From the NCBI GenBank assembly GCA_024278555.1, contig JAJRSX010000099.1:1-43729 (forward strand): a stretch of 43,729 bases of DNA. Direction: 5' to 3'. Source of the DNA: a bacterium (lineage in GTDB: Bacteria; CG2-30-53-67; CG2-30-70-394). Positions 24,331 through 34,432 of the stretch are shown one piece after another. The notes under the pieces are model-generated. The model had not been told where the DNA came from, did no database searches, and worked only from the letters and a program-made list of their open reading frames with translations. The position numbers and the translations under genes are program-made. Within the stretch, counting starts at the first letter, position 1. Each line of letters begins with the position of its first letter.

Positions 24331-24507
24331 GCGATCGTCATCGCCTGCGGCGCCTGCGCGATCAGCGGTGGCCCCTTCGCCGGCCACCCGGAGGCCAATG
24401 ACGGCATCGGTGGGCTGCTGTCGGTGGACCTCTACATTCCCGGCTGCCCTCCCCACCCCTACACCCTCCTCGACGGCCTGCTGCGGTTAATCGACCGGCG
24501 CGACTGA
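24331..24507 (+). pseudogene. C-terminal scrap of hydrogenase small-type subunit (HyfI/HycG/NuoB-like)
   Basis: In a frame different from the preceding scrap, 58 codons read AIVIACGACAISGGPFAG, then ~20 residues, SVDLYIPGCPPHPYTLLDGL and a short tail to TGA at 24505. This is the C-terminal end of the NuoB-like [4Fe-4S] subunit, with the cysteine of GACAISGG and that of IPGCPP both present. There is no start codon of its own. A deletion joined the first third of hyfH to the last third of hyfI. Confidence 0.75.
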
Positions 24508-24903
24508 GCGGCACAACGCCACCACGACACCGCATCCGCTCACCGGCCCCTGCGCCGCGCGCGCGCACCCTGGCCGCCGGTCACGACGGCGAACCGGGCG
24601 CCGTTTCGGCCCGCCTCGTAAGAAAAAAATGGTCGACCAGGGGTCAGGTTCGGAAGTAAGTTTTCGGTGTTTTCCCGGTTCGCCTCTCCACGGAGTTCCT
24701 CATTCCCGAGTCGGGCCGCTCCACTCCCCCCCTTCCCCCTCCGTCAATGGCTCAAGTTTTCACCATGGCCGACGATCAGGTGGGTCGCGCTGCGCCGCGC
24801 CGTCCCCATCTCCCTCACCGCACGACCGTGAACCCCCTGTCGATCGCATCGCCCTGGTTGGCGTGGCCGGCAGTCGGCTCCTCGGTCCGGGAAGGAACCC
24901 GCC
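24508..24903. other. spacer upstream of glgC
   Basis: No gene supported. AAAAAAATGGTCGACCAGGG and GGGTCAGGTTCGG (24641-24653) resemble the GGGGTCAGGT words often found next to REP-associated transposase (RAYT) genes and match 12355-12367. GGAAGGAA (about 24890-24897) is the glgC ribosome site. Confidence 0.5.
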
Positions 24904-26175
<1,272 letters not shown>

Positions 26176-26178
<3 letters not shown>

Positions 26179-26201
26179 GGGGCACGCTGCGCGTGCCTCA
26201 G
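26176..26201 (+). terminator. hairpin overlapping the glgC stop
   Basis: GGCACGC-TGC-GCGTGCC (26181-26197) starts three bases after the TGA (26176-26178). The seven-base stem and TGC loop are those of the hairpin family seen at 20299 and 20428. No T run follows, so strict rho-independent termination is doubtful. Confidence 0.4.
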
Positions 26202-26360
26202 AGATTAGGGAGGTAGGGAAAATCGGCATGGAAGGCTGCTAGCGCGGCCAGAGGATGTTGTGTAAGCAGCTTCCACCAGCAAGTCGTCGGCCCGAAGGGC
26301 TGCCCCCCCACCTCGCCACCGCCCCACCTCCATCCCTCCCGACTCCCTCCCCCTGAGCCC

Positions 26361-28505
26361 ATGGACCTCACTGTTTGCCTTCTCTGGCACATGCACCAGC
26401 CCCTCTACCTCGACGAGGAGGCGGGCGAGTCGGTCCTGCCGTGGGTCTTTCTGCACGGGGTGAAGGACTACTACGAGATGGCCCGCCACCTGGAGGCGGT
26501 GGAGGGGATGCGGGCGACGGTGAACTTCGTGCCGTCGCTGCTCGACCAGCTCGACCTCTACGCCCGCCCCGGCATCCCCGCCGACCGCTTCCTCCGCCAC
26601 GTGGCCATGGACCCGGCGCAGATGGACCAGGCGGCGCGCGACTTCCTGCGCAACTTCTTCTTCTCCGCCAACCAGGAGCGGCAGATCCTCCCGTCGCCGC
26701 GCTACGCCGAGCTCTTCCAGCGCGCCCACGGCCGCGGCAGCAACCGGGCGACGCCCCTGTCGCCACAGGACCTCCTCGACCTCCAGGTCTGGTTCCTGCT
26801 GGCCTGGTGTGGCGCCTGGCTGCGCGAGGAGGATCCGCTGGTGGCGAGCCTGCTGGCGCAGGGGCGCGGCTTTTCCAGCGACGAGAAGATGGCCCTGCTG
26901 GCGCGGATGCAAGAGGTGGTCGGCGAGATCGTGCCGCGCTACCGAGCGCTGGCGGAGGCGGGACGGGTAGAGCTCTCCTTTACCCCCTACTACCACCCGA
27001 TCCTGCCGCTGTTGTGCGACACCAACACCGGCCAGGAGTCGAACGCCGCCACCCACCTGCCGCACCACCGGCTGCGCCGGCCGGACGACGCGGTGGCGCA
27101 GGTAGAGCGCGGGCTCACCCGCCACGGCTCCGCCTTCGGCGCTCCACCCGCCGGCTGCTGGCCCGCCGAGGGAGGGCTCTCCCAGCAGGCGGTGGAGATC
27201 CTCGCCGCCGCGGGCAGCCGCTGGGCCGCCGGCGACGAGGCGGTCCTCTTCGCCAGCCTCGGCCGCCCACCCAGGAGTGACGGTGAGGTGGTCCCCGACC
27301 TCTACCGCCTCTACGCCGCGCCGGGACACGCGGCCCCCCTCACCCTCGCCTTCCGCGACCACCACCTCTCCGACCGCATCGGCTTCACCTACAGCCGGTG
27401 GGAGAGCGCGACGGCGGTGGCCGACCTGATCGACCACCTCCACGCCCTGCGCCTGGGGCTGAAAGGCAAGGCGAAGCGGCCGGTGGTCAACCTGATCCTC
27501 GACGGGGAGAACGCCTGGGAGTTCTACCCGGACAACGGCCGCCCCTTCCTCCTCGCCCTCTACCGCGCCCTCGCCGAGACCGACGGGCTGGTCCCGTCCA
27601 CCCTCTCCGGGGCGCTCGACGACGGCTGCGATCGAGCCCCCCTGGAGCGGCTCCACCCGGGCTCGTGGATCCACGGCAACTTCAACATCTGGATCGGCCA
27701 CCCGGAGAAGAACCTCGGGTGGGACTGGGTGGCACGCGCCGCCGCCGCCCTCGACGAGGCGACCGAGGTGGACGAGGCCGCATGCGCCGAGGCGTACGAG
27801 GCGCTCCTGGCCGCCGAGGGGTCGGACTGGTTCTGGTGGTACGGCGACGACCACTACTCCGCCCACGACCATATCTTCGACCACCTCTTCCGCGCCCACC
27901 TGCGCCAGGTCTACCGCGCCCTCGGGAGGCCGGTCCCGGACGGCCTGCACCTGCCCATCGCCCGCATGCGCCGGGCCCAGCTCGAGATGCCGCGCGGCCT
28001 CGTCCACCCGCACCTCGACGGCAGGGGGGTGCGCTACCTCGACTGGCTCTCCGCCGGCCGCCTCGACCTCGCCCGGGCCAGCGCCATGCACCCGGGGGAC
28101 CTCCCGTTCACCGAGCTGCGCTTCGGTTTCGACGAGCGCACCCTCTATCTCCAGCTCGCCGCCCGCGCGCCCCTGGCGGAGCTGTGCGGCGACGACCTCA
28201 CCCTCACCTTCCACCTCGAAGGCGCCGCCGACGGCGCGGCGTGCCGGATCGTCCTCACCGCCCGGCGTGGCGTTACCCCCACCCTCACCCTCGCAGACGG
28301 CGGCGGCTCACGGCAGATCGGCCGCGCGGCCCTCGACGACCTCTTGGAGGTCGCCATCCCCCTCACCCCGCTCCACCTCACCGCGGGCAAGAGCTTTCAC
28401 CTCTCCTTCGGCCTCCCCGATCAGCCCAGACTGCCCCTCGACGGCCCGGTCGAGCTCACCATCCCGGCCGCCGCCGACTACCTGGTGGAGGCGTGGATGG
28501 CCTGA
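26361..28505 (+). CDS. glycoside hydrolase family 57 protein (alpha-amylase/glucanotransferase type)
   Basis: A 714-residue cytoplasmic GH57 enzyme acting on alpha-1,4-glucans, probably on glycogen made through the neighbouring glgC. Region 1 is LLWHMHQPLY at the start. The segment CWPAEGGLSQQAVEILAAAG with W-A-A-G-D-E-A-V-L (about residues 267-298) is the WPSEGS-type motif of this GH57 subgroup. NLILDGENAWEFYPDNGRPF (about 375-394) follows. GSDWFWWYGDDHYS is also characteristic. The C-terminal ~180 residues form a beta-rich accessory domain. No signal peptide. ATG 26361 fits; a shared repeat-like spacer of 180 bp separates it from glgC. The exact activity (amylase, branching, transferase) cannot be told from sequence alone. 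Confidence 0.88.
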   Translation: MDLTVCLLWHMHQPLYLDEEAGESVLPWVFLHGVKDYYEMARHLEAVEGMRATVNFVPSLLDQLDLYARPGIPADRFLRHVAMDPAQMDQAARDFLRNFFFSANQERQILPSPRYAELFQRAHGRGSNRATPLSPQDLLDLQVWFLLAWCGAWLREEDPLVASLLAQGRGFSSDEKMALLARMQEVVGEIVPRYRALAEAGRVELSFTPYYHPILPLLCDTNTGQESNAATHLPHHRLRRPDDAVAQVERGLTRHGSAFGAPPAGCWPAEGGLSQQAVEILAAAGSRWAAGDEAVLFASLGRPPRSDGEVVPDLYRLYAAPGHAAPLTLAFRDHHLSDRIGFTYSRWESATAVADLIDHLHALRLGLKGKAKRPVVNLILDGENAWEFYPDNGRPFLLALYRALAETDGLVPSTLSGALDDGCDRAPLERLHPGSWIHGNFNIWIGHPEKNLGWDWVARAAAALDEATEVDEAACAEAYEALLAAEGSDWFWWYGDDHYSAHDHIFDHLFRAHLRQVYRALGRPVPDGLHLPIARMRRAQLEMPRGLVHPHLDGRGVRYLDWLSAGRLDLARASAMHPGDLPFTELRFGFDERTLYLQLAARAPLAELCGDDLTLTFHLEGAADGAACRIVLTARRGVTPTLTLADGGGSRQIGRAALDDLLEVAIPLTPLHLTAGKSFHLSFGLPDQPRLPLDGPVELTIPAAADYLVEAWMA

Positions 28506-28966
28506 AGAGCAGCAGGCCGAGGGAGGGGGACGATCATGACGGGGATCGCGCCTCCCCCGCGCTCGACCGGTCCAACTGGACCCCGGGCCGTACCGCTCCC
28601 CAGTGGGAGCTGGCGAAAACCGCCTGGTACGCAACACGCCATGTCGCCTGAGATCTAGCGCAAGGCCGCCCCGCACCAGATGTGTGGCCAGCCGGGCATG
28701 TGCCGGCCGGCAAGCAGGGAGCGTGGTGTCCCGCTTCATATCAGGCAACGGCGGGGACGATCTCGGTGGCGCCGAAAGGCCGACCGCACCCCGAGATCCG
28801 CGCCTCGACGAGCGGGCTCATGGAACCAATCGGCGCACAAAAGAACACAAAACAACTTTGGGTTATATCTATTTCACATCCACCGCGTGGAGGTGGACGT
28901 CGCGGCCGACGGGGCGGGACGAAGGCGGAAGCTGCGCACAACTTCATGTTTTTCCTAAGAACAGTG
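28506..28966. other. spacer without a clear gene
   Basis: GC-rich DNA with a short open frame on from the GH57 stop but no ribosome site or family match. An A/T-rich patch at 28845-28880 (GGGTTATATCTATTTCACAT) could hold the promoter of the next gene. No RNA motif recognised. Confidence 0.4.
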
Positions 28967-30228
28967 ATGAACACCTCTGCAAAACGAGCACTCGCCGCCG
29001 CACTGGTAGACGACCTCGTGGTCCAGACCGCGGAGCTCGAGCGCCACCCTACGGACCCAGTTCGGCTGGTCATCAACACCGTCGACGGGCCAGCCGTCAA
29101 CCTCGACCTCACCCCGGTCACGGGTGAGGCCACCTATCCCTCCGCAGCGGTCCACTTTGCCAACGTGAAGGAGATGTGCCACCTCATCTCCGCCTACCTC
29201 GCGGCGCGCAAGTCGACCTACTTCGAGGTAGACGAAGAGAAGGGGGCAAACCAGATCTCCTCTCCGCCCACGCCGCGACCTTCCTTGCCAACGTCGTCGT
29301 CGGTGCGATCACCACGCTCACGGACGAAGAGGCGGCGCAGATCGCCCGCTGGGTCTCCCACCTCGACGTCTACACGGCGGTCAAGGCGGTCGAGTCCCTC
29401 CTCGCCCAGCCGTCCCACCGCGCCCTCTTCAAGATCGCCACGGAACGAGAATGGGATGTCCACTTCGACCATGTAGCGATTCGGGCTGGGTCGGAGGAGC
29501 GCGGCGATGGCCTGCGGGTGGTGAGGCTCCTGTGCCGCGAGCACGGTTACCGCACACCGGAGGTGGAGTCGGAACGGTCGTACCGCCTGAGCACGGGGTG
29601 GAACACCTACTCCCTCTACAAGGTCCTCGCCAACGGCCAGTTGCTACGCGTCTCCGTGGAGGAATCGGCGACCGGCCATCCGACGCAGACCATCCAGCAC
29701 TGGAATCGGCTCTACGGCTTCACCCCTCATCACCTCGCCGTACGGTGCATCCGGTGGGAAGAGGGGGAGCGTGTGGCGGTCCCCCTCGCGGAGGTGATCA
29801 CCGCCATGGCGGCGCACGGGAACCGATGTCTCACCCCCGCCGGTCACTGCACCCAAGGCCTCCTGGAGCAGGTCTTCACCGAGCCAATGCACCTCACCAC
29901 CCTCCCGGATGACGAACGGAGGCGCCTCGCCGCCCTCGGCGACGGGCTGGACACGGCCATCAACAACGGTCCCCTTCTGGAGCTTGTCTCCCGTCGCGAG
30001 ATGGCTCCCGAGCTCGCCGCCCACCTCTTTCCCCTGCGCGGCCTGGCGTACCACCCCACCGATCCGCTGCACTCCGCCCCCATTTACCCCTACTTTCTGC
30101 CAGCGCAGACAGCCCGCATGTTGGCCACCTCCCTGGAGACGTTGGCTCACGCCTCGAAACCGAGCGCCCGTAGCTTGGCCACCTCGTTGCGCCAGTTGGG
30201 GGCGGTGGTGACCCGCAGGTCGAGGTAG
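28967..30228 (+). pseudogene. frameshifted VOC-superfamily (DUF1338-like) metalloprotein
   Basis: Two overlapping frames form one ~420-residue protein. Frame A runs from ATG 28967 (MNTSAKRALAAALVDD) to about 29247. Frame B carries on from about 29248 (DLLSAHAATFLANVVVG) to TGA at 30226. The switch occurs in AAGGGGGCAAA; adding one G restores the frame. Frame B has FDHVAIRAG (His codon 29470), HHLAVRC (29728-29733) and LEQVFTEPM (Glu codon 29876). This is the His-His-Glu metal set expected of vicinal-oxygen-chelate dioxygenases such as HPPD or the DUF1338/2-oxoadipate dioxygenase group. Identity within the superfamily is tentative. The 3' end overlaps convergent era by 82 bp, suggesting its own stop was lost. 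The G run makes a sequencing slip possible. Confidence 0.6.
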
Positions 30229-31166
30229 AGGCGGGTGCCCAGCAGCCGCTCGATGGCGGCGCGGGCGGAGGAGCCGATCGCCTTGAGCTGTCTGCCACCG
30301 GCGCCAATCACCATCCCCTTGTGGCCGTCGCGCTCCACGAGGATGGTGGCGGCCACGAAGGTAAGCCCTCTGGAGCGGGACGCTCCATGTGGCGCGAGGT
30401 TGGGCGAGAGCCCGACCTCCGCGGGGGTTGAAGCCGCCCGGACCTGTGCCGGGCGCGGGGGGCGCGTGGCGTCCCCCGATAGATCAGCGCGTCCCTCGCC
30501 GCGCTCTTCGAGGGCGTCGAGGCGCACCGCGACGCCGTATGGCAGCTCCTCTCGCAGGCGGCGGATCACCTGCTCGCGGATGAGCTCGGAGACGATGAAC
30601 CGTTCCGGCTGGTCGGTGATCATCCCCTCCGGAAAATAGGGCGGCCCCTCGGGCAGGGCCGCGCCGATCGCCTCGGCCAGCTCCGGCACCATCTCACCGG
30701 TCTGGGCGCTCAGGGGGAAGATCTCCGCGAACGGGGCGAGCCCCTTGAAGGCGTCGATCACCGCCAGCACCTTCGGCCGCGCCACCGTGTCGATCTTGTT
30801 GATCAGCAGCCACACCGGCGGGCCGAGACCACGGAGCGCCTCGGCAATGTACTGGTCTCCGCCACCGGGGTGGTCGTCGGGCTCCACCATGAAGAGCAGG
30901 AGGTCCATCTCGGCGAGCCCCTCCAGGGCCGTCCTCACCATGATCCGGTTGAGGGTGTGGGTCGGGCGGTGGATCCCCGGGTTGTCGAGGAAGACCACCT
31001 GAAAGCCCTCGCCGTGGAGGACCCCGGTGATCCGGTTGCGGGTCGTCTGTGGTCGGTTGGCGGTGATCGCCAGCTTCTGTCCCACGAGACGGTTGAGGAG
31101 GGTCGACTTGCCCACGTTGGGGCGCCCGGCGAGGGCGACGAACCCGGAACGGAAGGGGGGAGGCAT
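30147..31166 (-). CDS. era: GTPase Era with a 42-residue in-frame insertion
   Basis: An essential GTPase that binds the 3' end of 16S rRNA during 30S assembly. It is 339 residues, about 40 longer than usual. G1 is GRPNVGKST (residues 14-22), G3 FLDNPGI, G4 NKID and G5 SAQ. The C-terminal KH domain has GMVIGAGGRQLKAIG. Residues 226-267 (between LEERGEG and LTFVAATILVERD) have no place in the family. They are encoded by a 126-bp block of four hairpins (30366-30491). Intact flanks and frame suggest the protein still works with an extra loop at the start of the KH domain. ATG 31166 is chosen by family length; upstream codons to 31358 are not Era-like. Confidence 0.93.
   Translation of the reverse strand: MPPPFRSGFVALAGRPNVGKSTLLNRLVGQKLAITANRPQTTRNRITGVLHGEGFQVVFLDNPGIHRPTHTLNRIMVRTALEGLAEMDLLLFMVEPDDHPGGGDQYIAEALRGLGPPVWLLINKIDTVARPKVLAVIDAFKGLAPFAEIFPLSAQTGEMVPELAEAIGAALPEGPPYFPEGMITDQPERFIVSELIREQVIRRLREELPYGVAVRLDALEERGEGRADLSGDATRPPRPAQVRAASTPAEVGLSPNLAPHGASRSRGLTFVAATILVERDGHKGMVIGAGGRQLKAIGSSARAAIERLLGTRLYLDLRVTTAPNWRNEVAKLRALGFEA
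30366..30491. repeat. in-frame palindromic element inside era
   Basis: Four hairpins in 126 bp, given on the plus strand. GGAGCG-GGA-CGCTCC is at 30372-30386. GAGGTTGGGC-GAGA-GCCCGACCTC is at 30396-30419, with one G-T pair. CGCCCGG-7 bases-CCGGGCG is at 30435-30455. GGGGGCGC-GTG-GCGTCCCCC is at 30458-30477, with a bulge. The length is exactly 42 codons and no stop arises in the era frame. No second copy is seen in this window. Confidence 0.8.
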
Positions 31167-31414
31167 GGTGGAGATGGTAACGGCTGGGGGCGACAGGCAG
31201 TAGCCGGCCGCGATGGGTGGCCGGCGAGCACAGCCCCGTTTCACCCCGAGGGGGCCTACGTGGGACAGACGGCGCTCCGGGCGTTGATTCGGATGCCGTG
31301 GGGGGCTGCCAAGTCTCCCTGTGGCGCCACCCTCCGGTGCAACCAGGAGGCGGGGCAACCATCGAAGAGCCGGCCGGAGTTGCCCGGCCGCGCCCGGTAG
31401 GGCACAACCTCCCC

Positions 31415-32191
31415 ATGGTCGAGGTCGTCCCCATCCCCTGCTTCGAGGACAACTACGCCTACCTCCTCGTGGACCGGGCGGCCGGTGAGACAGCCGTGGT
31501 GGACGCCCCCGAGGCGGAGCCGATCCTCGCGGCCCTGGCGGAACGGTCCCTGCGCCTCACCGCGCTGCTCTGCACCCACCACCACTGGGACCACGTCGGC
31601 GGCAATGAGGCCCTCGCTGCCGCCTTTCCCGGCCTGGATGTCGTGGGGCTGGAGAGCGACGCGGCGCGCATCCCCGGCATCACCCGGACCCTCGACGACG
31701 GCGCGGACGTGGAGGTGGTCGGGCTCCGCGCCACCTGTCTGCACACCCCCGGCCACACGGTGGGTGCGGTCTGCTTCCACGTCGCGGCAAAGGGGTGGCT
31801 GTTCACCGGCGACACCCTCTTCGGCGGCGGCTGCGGCCGCCTCTTCGAGGGGAGCGCCGAACAGATGCAGGCGTCACTGGCGCGCCTCGCCGCCCTCTCC
31901 GGCGACACCAAGGTCTGGTTCGCCCACGAGTACACCGCCGCCAACCTCCGCTTCGCCGCCCGGGTGGAGCCGGACAACCCGGCGCTTCGTGGCCGCTACG
32001 AGCGGGTGCGCCGCCAACGCACCGCAGGCGTTGTGACCTGCCCCTCCACCCTGGCCGAGGAGCGGGCGACCAACCCCTTCCTCCGCTGGCACGAGCCAAC
32101 GGTCATCGACGCCGCCCGCGCCCACGGCGCCACCGGCGACACGCCCACCGAGGTCTTCGCCGCCATCCGGCGGTGGAAGGACACCGCCTGA
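31415..32191 (+). CDS. gloB: hydroxyacylglutathione hydrolase (glyoxalase II)
   Basis: A metallo-beta-lactamase-fold enzyme that splits S-lactoylglutathione to lactate and glutathione in methylglyoxal detoxification. It is 258 residues, normal. The binuclear metal site shows THHHWDHVGG (about residues 52-61), HTPGHTVGAV, and GDTLFGGGCGRLFEG. HEYT and the C-terminal NPFLRW form the glutathione-binding part. ATG 31415 is chosen by the family start MVEVVPIPCFEDNYAYL; an in-frame extension to 31217 is not family-like. It is divergent from era. Confidence 0.95.
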   Translation: MVEVVPIPCFEDNYAYLLVDRAAGETAVVDAPEAEPILAALAERSLRLTALLCTHHHWDHVGGNEALAAAFPGLDVVGLESDAARIPGITRTLDDGADVEVVGLRATCLHTPGHTVGAVCFHVAAKGWLFTGDTLFGGGCGRLFEGSAEQMQASLARLAALSGDTKVWFAHEYTAANLRFAARVEPDNPALRGRYERVRRQRTAGVVTCPSTLAEERATNPFLRWHEPTVIDAARAHGATGDTPTEVFAAIRRWKDTA

Positions 32192-32252
32192 GTCCGAGGC
32201 AGGGGCTGGCCTCGCGCAGAGGCACAGCGGTTCCCCCTCGGCGCCCCGCCCC

Positions 32253-33722
32253 CTACCCCACCCGCTCCACCAGGGGCAGCTCTCCGTCGGTGAAGTCCTC
32301 CCAGGTGGCGGCGAGCATGAGAAGGATCTGCTCGTCCGCGTCGGAGACGTCGGTGCCTGCGGCGGCGCGGGCGCGGACCCGAGCGCGCAGGGTCTTCAGG
32401 GGGGCGTCGCAGTGGAGGATGCGCAGGGGGACGCCGAGCTCCGCGGCGAGGGTAGCCACCGGCTCACGGTACGCCACCCGCAGGTAGGTGGCATCGAGGA
32501 TCGCGGTATAGCCCGCCGCCACCACCGCCCGGGCGTGGTCGAGGAGGGTCTGGTAGGTGAGGGCGCCGAGGGCGTCGCCGTAGAGGTCGAGCGCCGGGTC
32601 GGCGGCGTGGAGCCGCTTGCGCTCCACGTCGGAGCGGATGCGCACCCCGCCCTCGGCCTGGAGCCGCGCCAGGGCGACGGTCGACTTGCCGCTCCCGGGC
32701 AGCCCCACCATAAGGTCGATCCCACCGGTGTGCTCCGCCAGGGTCTCGGCGGCGAGGGCGAGGTAGCGGTCGCGGGTCGCCAGCAGCCCCGCCTGCTCCC
32801 CCTCGGGGACGCCGGGGGCGGCGGCGGTGAGGTGGGCGATCTTCGCCCGCACATGGGCCCGGTAGGCGACGAAGAGGGGGAAGGCGGGCAGCCCGGCGTA
32901 GTCGCCGGTGGTCTCCAGGTAGCGGTTGAGGGAGCGCCACGCCGCCCCGGCCAGCCCCCGGTCGGTGAGGTCCATGAACAGGAAGGCGACATCGGCGAGG
33001 GTGTCGATGGTGCGGAAGTCGTCGTTGAACTCGATGCAGTCGAACGGCAGGGGCCGCCCCTCCCAGAGGCAGATATTCGCCAGGTGGAGGTCGCCGTGGC
33101 ACTCGCGCACGCAGCCGGCGGCGGCGCGCTCGGCGAGGAGCGGCCCCTGGGCGGCGAGGTGGCGGTCGAAGGCGGCGCGCAGGACATCGGCCGCCGGGTC
33201 CGCGGGCAGGGTCTCGAAATTGCCGTTGATCGCCCCGGCGAGACGCTCCGGGTAGGAGCGGGCCATCTCCGGCGAGGCCGGCGCCGCCTTGGCATGCAGG
33301 GCGGCGACGTTGTCCGCGAGCCCATCGAGGACTCCGTCGTCGAGGCGGCCGTCGCGCGCCACCACCCGATCGAGCTGCTCCTCCGGGTCGAACTGGCGCA
33401 TCCGCACCGCCCACTCCACCGCCTCCCCGTCACCGCCGATCCGCCACCCCTCCGGGGTGCGGACCACCGGGACGACGCCGAGGTAGAGCTCCGCCGCCGC
33501 CCGCTGATTCAACCGCACCTCCGCCTCACACGCCGCCTGCCGCTTCGACAGGGTGGTGAAGTCGACGAAGCCATAGTTCACCGGCTTCTTGAGCTTGTAG
33601 GCGTACTCGCCGGTGAGGGCGACCACCGACAGGTGGGTGTGGACCACCTGGATGGCGTCGATGGGGTGCGGATAGGTGGCCGGGTCGGTGAGGGCATCGA
33701 GCCACGGGAGGGCGTCGTCCAT
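32253..33722 (-). CDS. bifunctional aminoglycoside-phosphotransferase-like/P-loop kinase protein
   Basis: A 489-residue two-domain protein. The N-terminal part is a protein-kinase-fold phosphotransferase (APH): YAYKLKKPVNYGFVDF near residue 55, catalytic loop ECHGDLHLANICL near 208 and FDCIEFND with the metal-binding Asp. The C-terminal part is an AAA/zeta-toxin-like P-loop kinase: VGLPGSGKSTVALARL near 340, IRSDVERKRLH, and ILDATYLR. This fusion is widespread in proteobacteria but its substrate is not established; resistance should not be assumed. ATG 33722 gives the usual start MDDALPWLDAL; the longer upstream frame is repeat DNA. Convergent with gloB, 61 bp apart. Confidence 0.85.
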   Translation of the reverse strand: MDDALPWLDALTDPATYPHPIDAIQVVHTHLSVVALTGEYAYKLKKPVNYGFVDFTTLSKRQAACEAEVRLNQRAAAELYLGVVPVVRTPEGWRIGGDGEAVEWAVRMRQFDPEEQLDRVVARDGRLDDGVLDGLADNVAALHAKAAPASPEMARSYPERLAGAINGNFETLPADPAADVLRAAFDRHLAAQGPLLAERAAAGCVRECHGDLHLANICLWEGRPLPFDCIEFNDDFRTIDTLADVAFLFMDLTDRGLAGAAWRSLNRYLETTGDYAGLPAFPLFVAYRAHVRAKIAHLTAAAPGVPEGEQAGLLATRDRYLALAAETLAEHTGGIDLMVGLPGSGKSTVALARLQAEGGVRIRSDVERKRLHAADPALDLYGDALGALTYQTLLDHARAVVAAGYTAILDATYLRVAYREPVATLAAELGVPLRILHCDAPLKTLRARVRARAAAGTDVSDADEQILLMLAATWEDFTDGELPLVERVG

Positions 33723-34432
33723 GGGGTTCTCGCAGGCGGGCGGGGGGAGCGTCGGGCGCCCATGGTCCTCCACGGATACGCGCCGTGCCAAGGTGACGGC
33801 TACACCACGGGCGGCCTCTTTTACCACGGGGGAGACGGGGGGAGGTGGGGAGGGGGAGGCTGCGTCGCCGGTGGTGAGCGGGGGGCTCGTGCCGAGTGGG
33901 GCCTTCAACGCCAAGGCACAAAGGGGGGAACAGCAGTAGAAAATAGAAAGTAGAAAGGGGGAGACTGGGCGGGGGGGGGTCGATGGTGGTGGGCCGGGGG
34001 ATGGCGTGGACCTTGAAGGCCGGGGAACCACGCAAAGACGCCAAGGCGCAAAGAGCTGCGTCTCCCTTTCGCGACACATCTATCCCCCGCCAGCCACGGA
34101 CTGAGGTCGGGAACATCACCCCTCGCCTCCAAGGGCGCCCAGCAAGCCTTTGCGTCTTGGCGGCTGTGCGCGAAATCCGCCTTCCAGCCATGCACCCCCC
34201 TTTCGTGGTTTCGTGTTCCAGCGGTGTGAAGGACGGCGGAACGCTCGGGGCTATTTCCGCTGATCCTCTTCGTGGTTGAACCCGACCCGTGGTGACCACG
34301 ACGGGGCGGCGGCTCGACCGCCGACAGGCAAATCGGTCTCCACCCGTTTGCGAGGCGGCCACGGAGAGGCGCCACCGCTCTCCTGCCCCCCCACGCCCCC
34401 CCCGTGTCCCCCGTGGTGAGCGGTTTGCGGCC
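33723..34432. other. 710-bp repeat field
   Basis: No gene. It contains GGGGGGCTCGTGCCGAGTGG (33890 area; also near 4748), CAACGCCAAGGCACAAAGG (33905-33924) and tandem TAGAAA units (33936-33958). It also holds ACGCAAAGACGCCAAGGCGC (34032 onward), its inverse near 34146-34165, and the 73-bp repeat at 34196-34268. The same word set as in 4645-5481, shuffled. Confidence 0.65.
34196..34268. repeat. dispersed repeat, copy 2 (first copy at 663-735)
   Basis: Matches 663-735 at 71 of 73 positions in the same orientation. The sequence on either side differs, so the repeat boundary is sharp. It contains TTTCGTGGTTTCGTGTTCC and CTCGGGGCTATTTCCGCTGA. Confidence 0.85.

Noticed and set aside
28508-28651. 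Short open frame after the GH57 gene
   Set aside because: No start with a ribosome site and no recognisable feature.
31217-31414. N-terminal extension of gloB
   Set aside because: The added 66 residues are not glyoxalase-like; the family start fits ATG 31415.
33252-33266. GTAGGAGCGGGCCAT, a match to the REP head at 10883
   Set aside because: It lies inside the phosphotransferase/ATPase gene, has no paired arm, and the protein reads normally through it. Probably chance.
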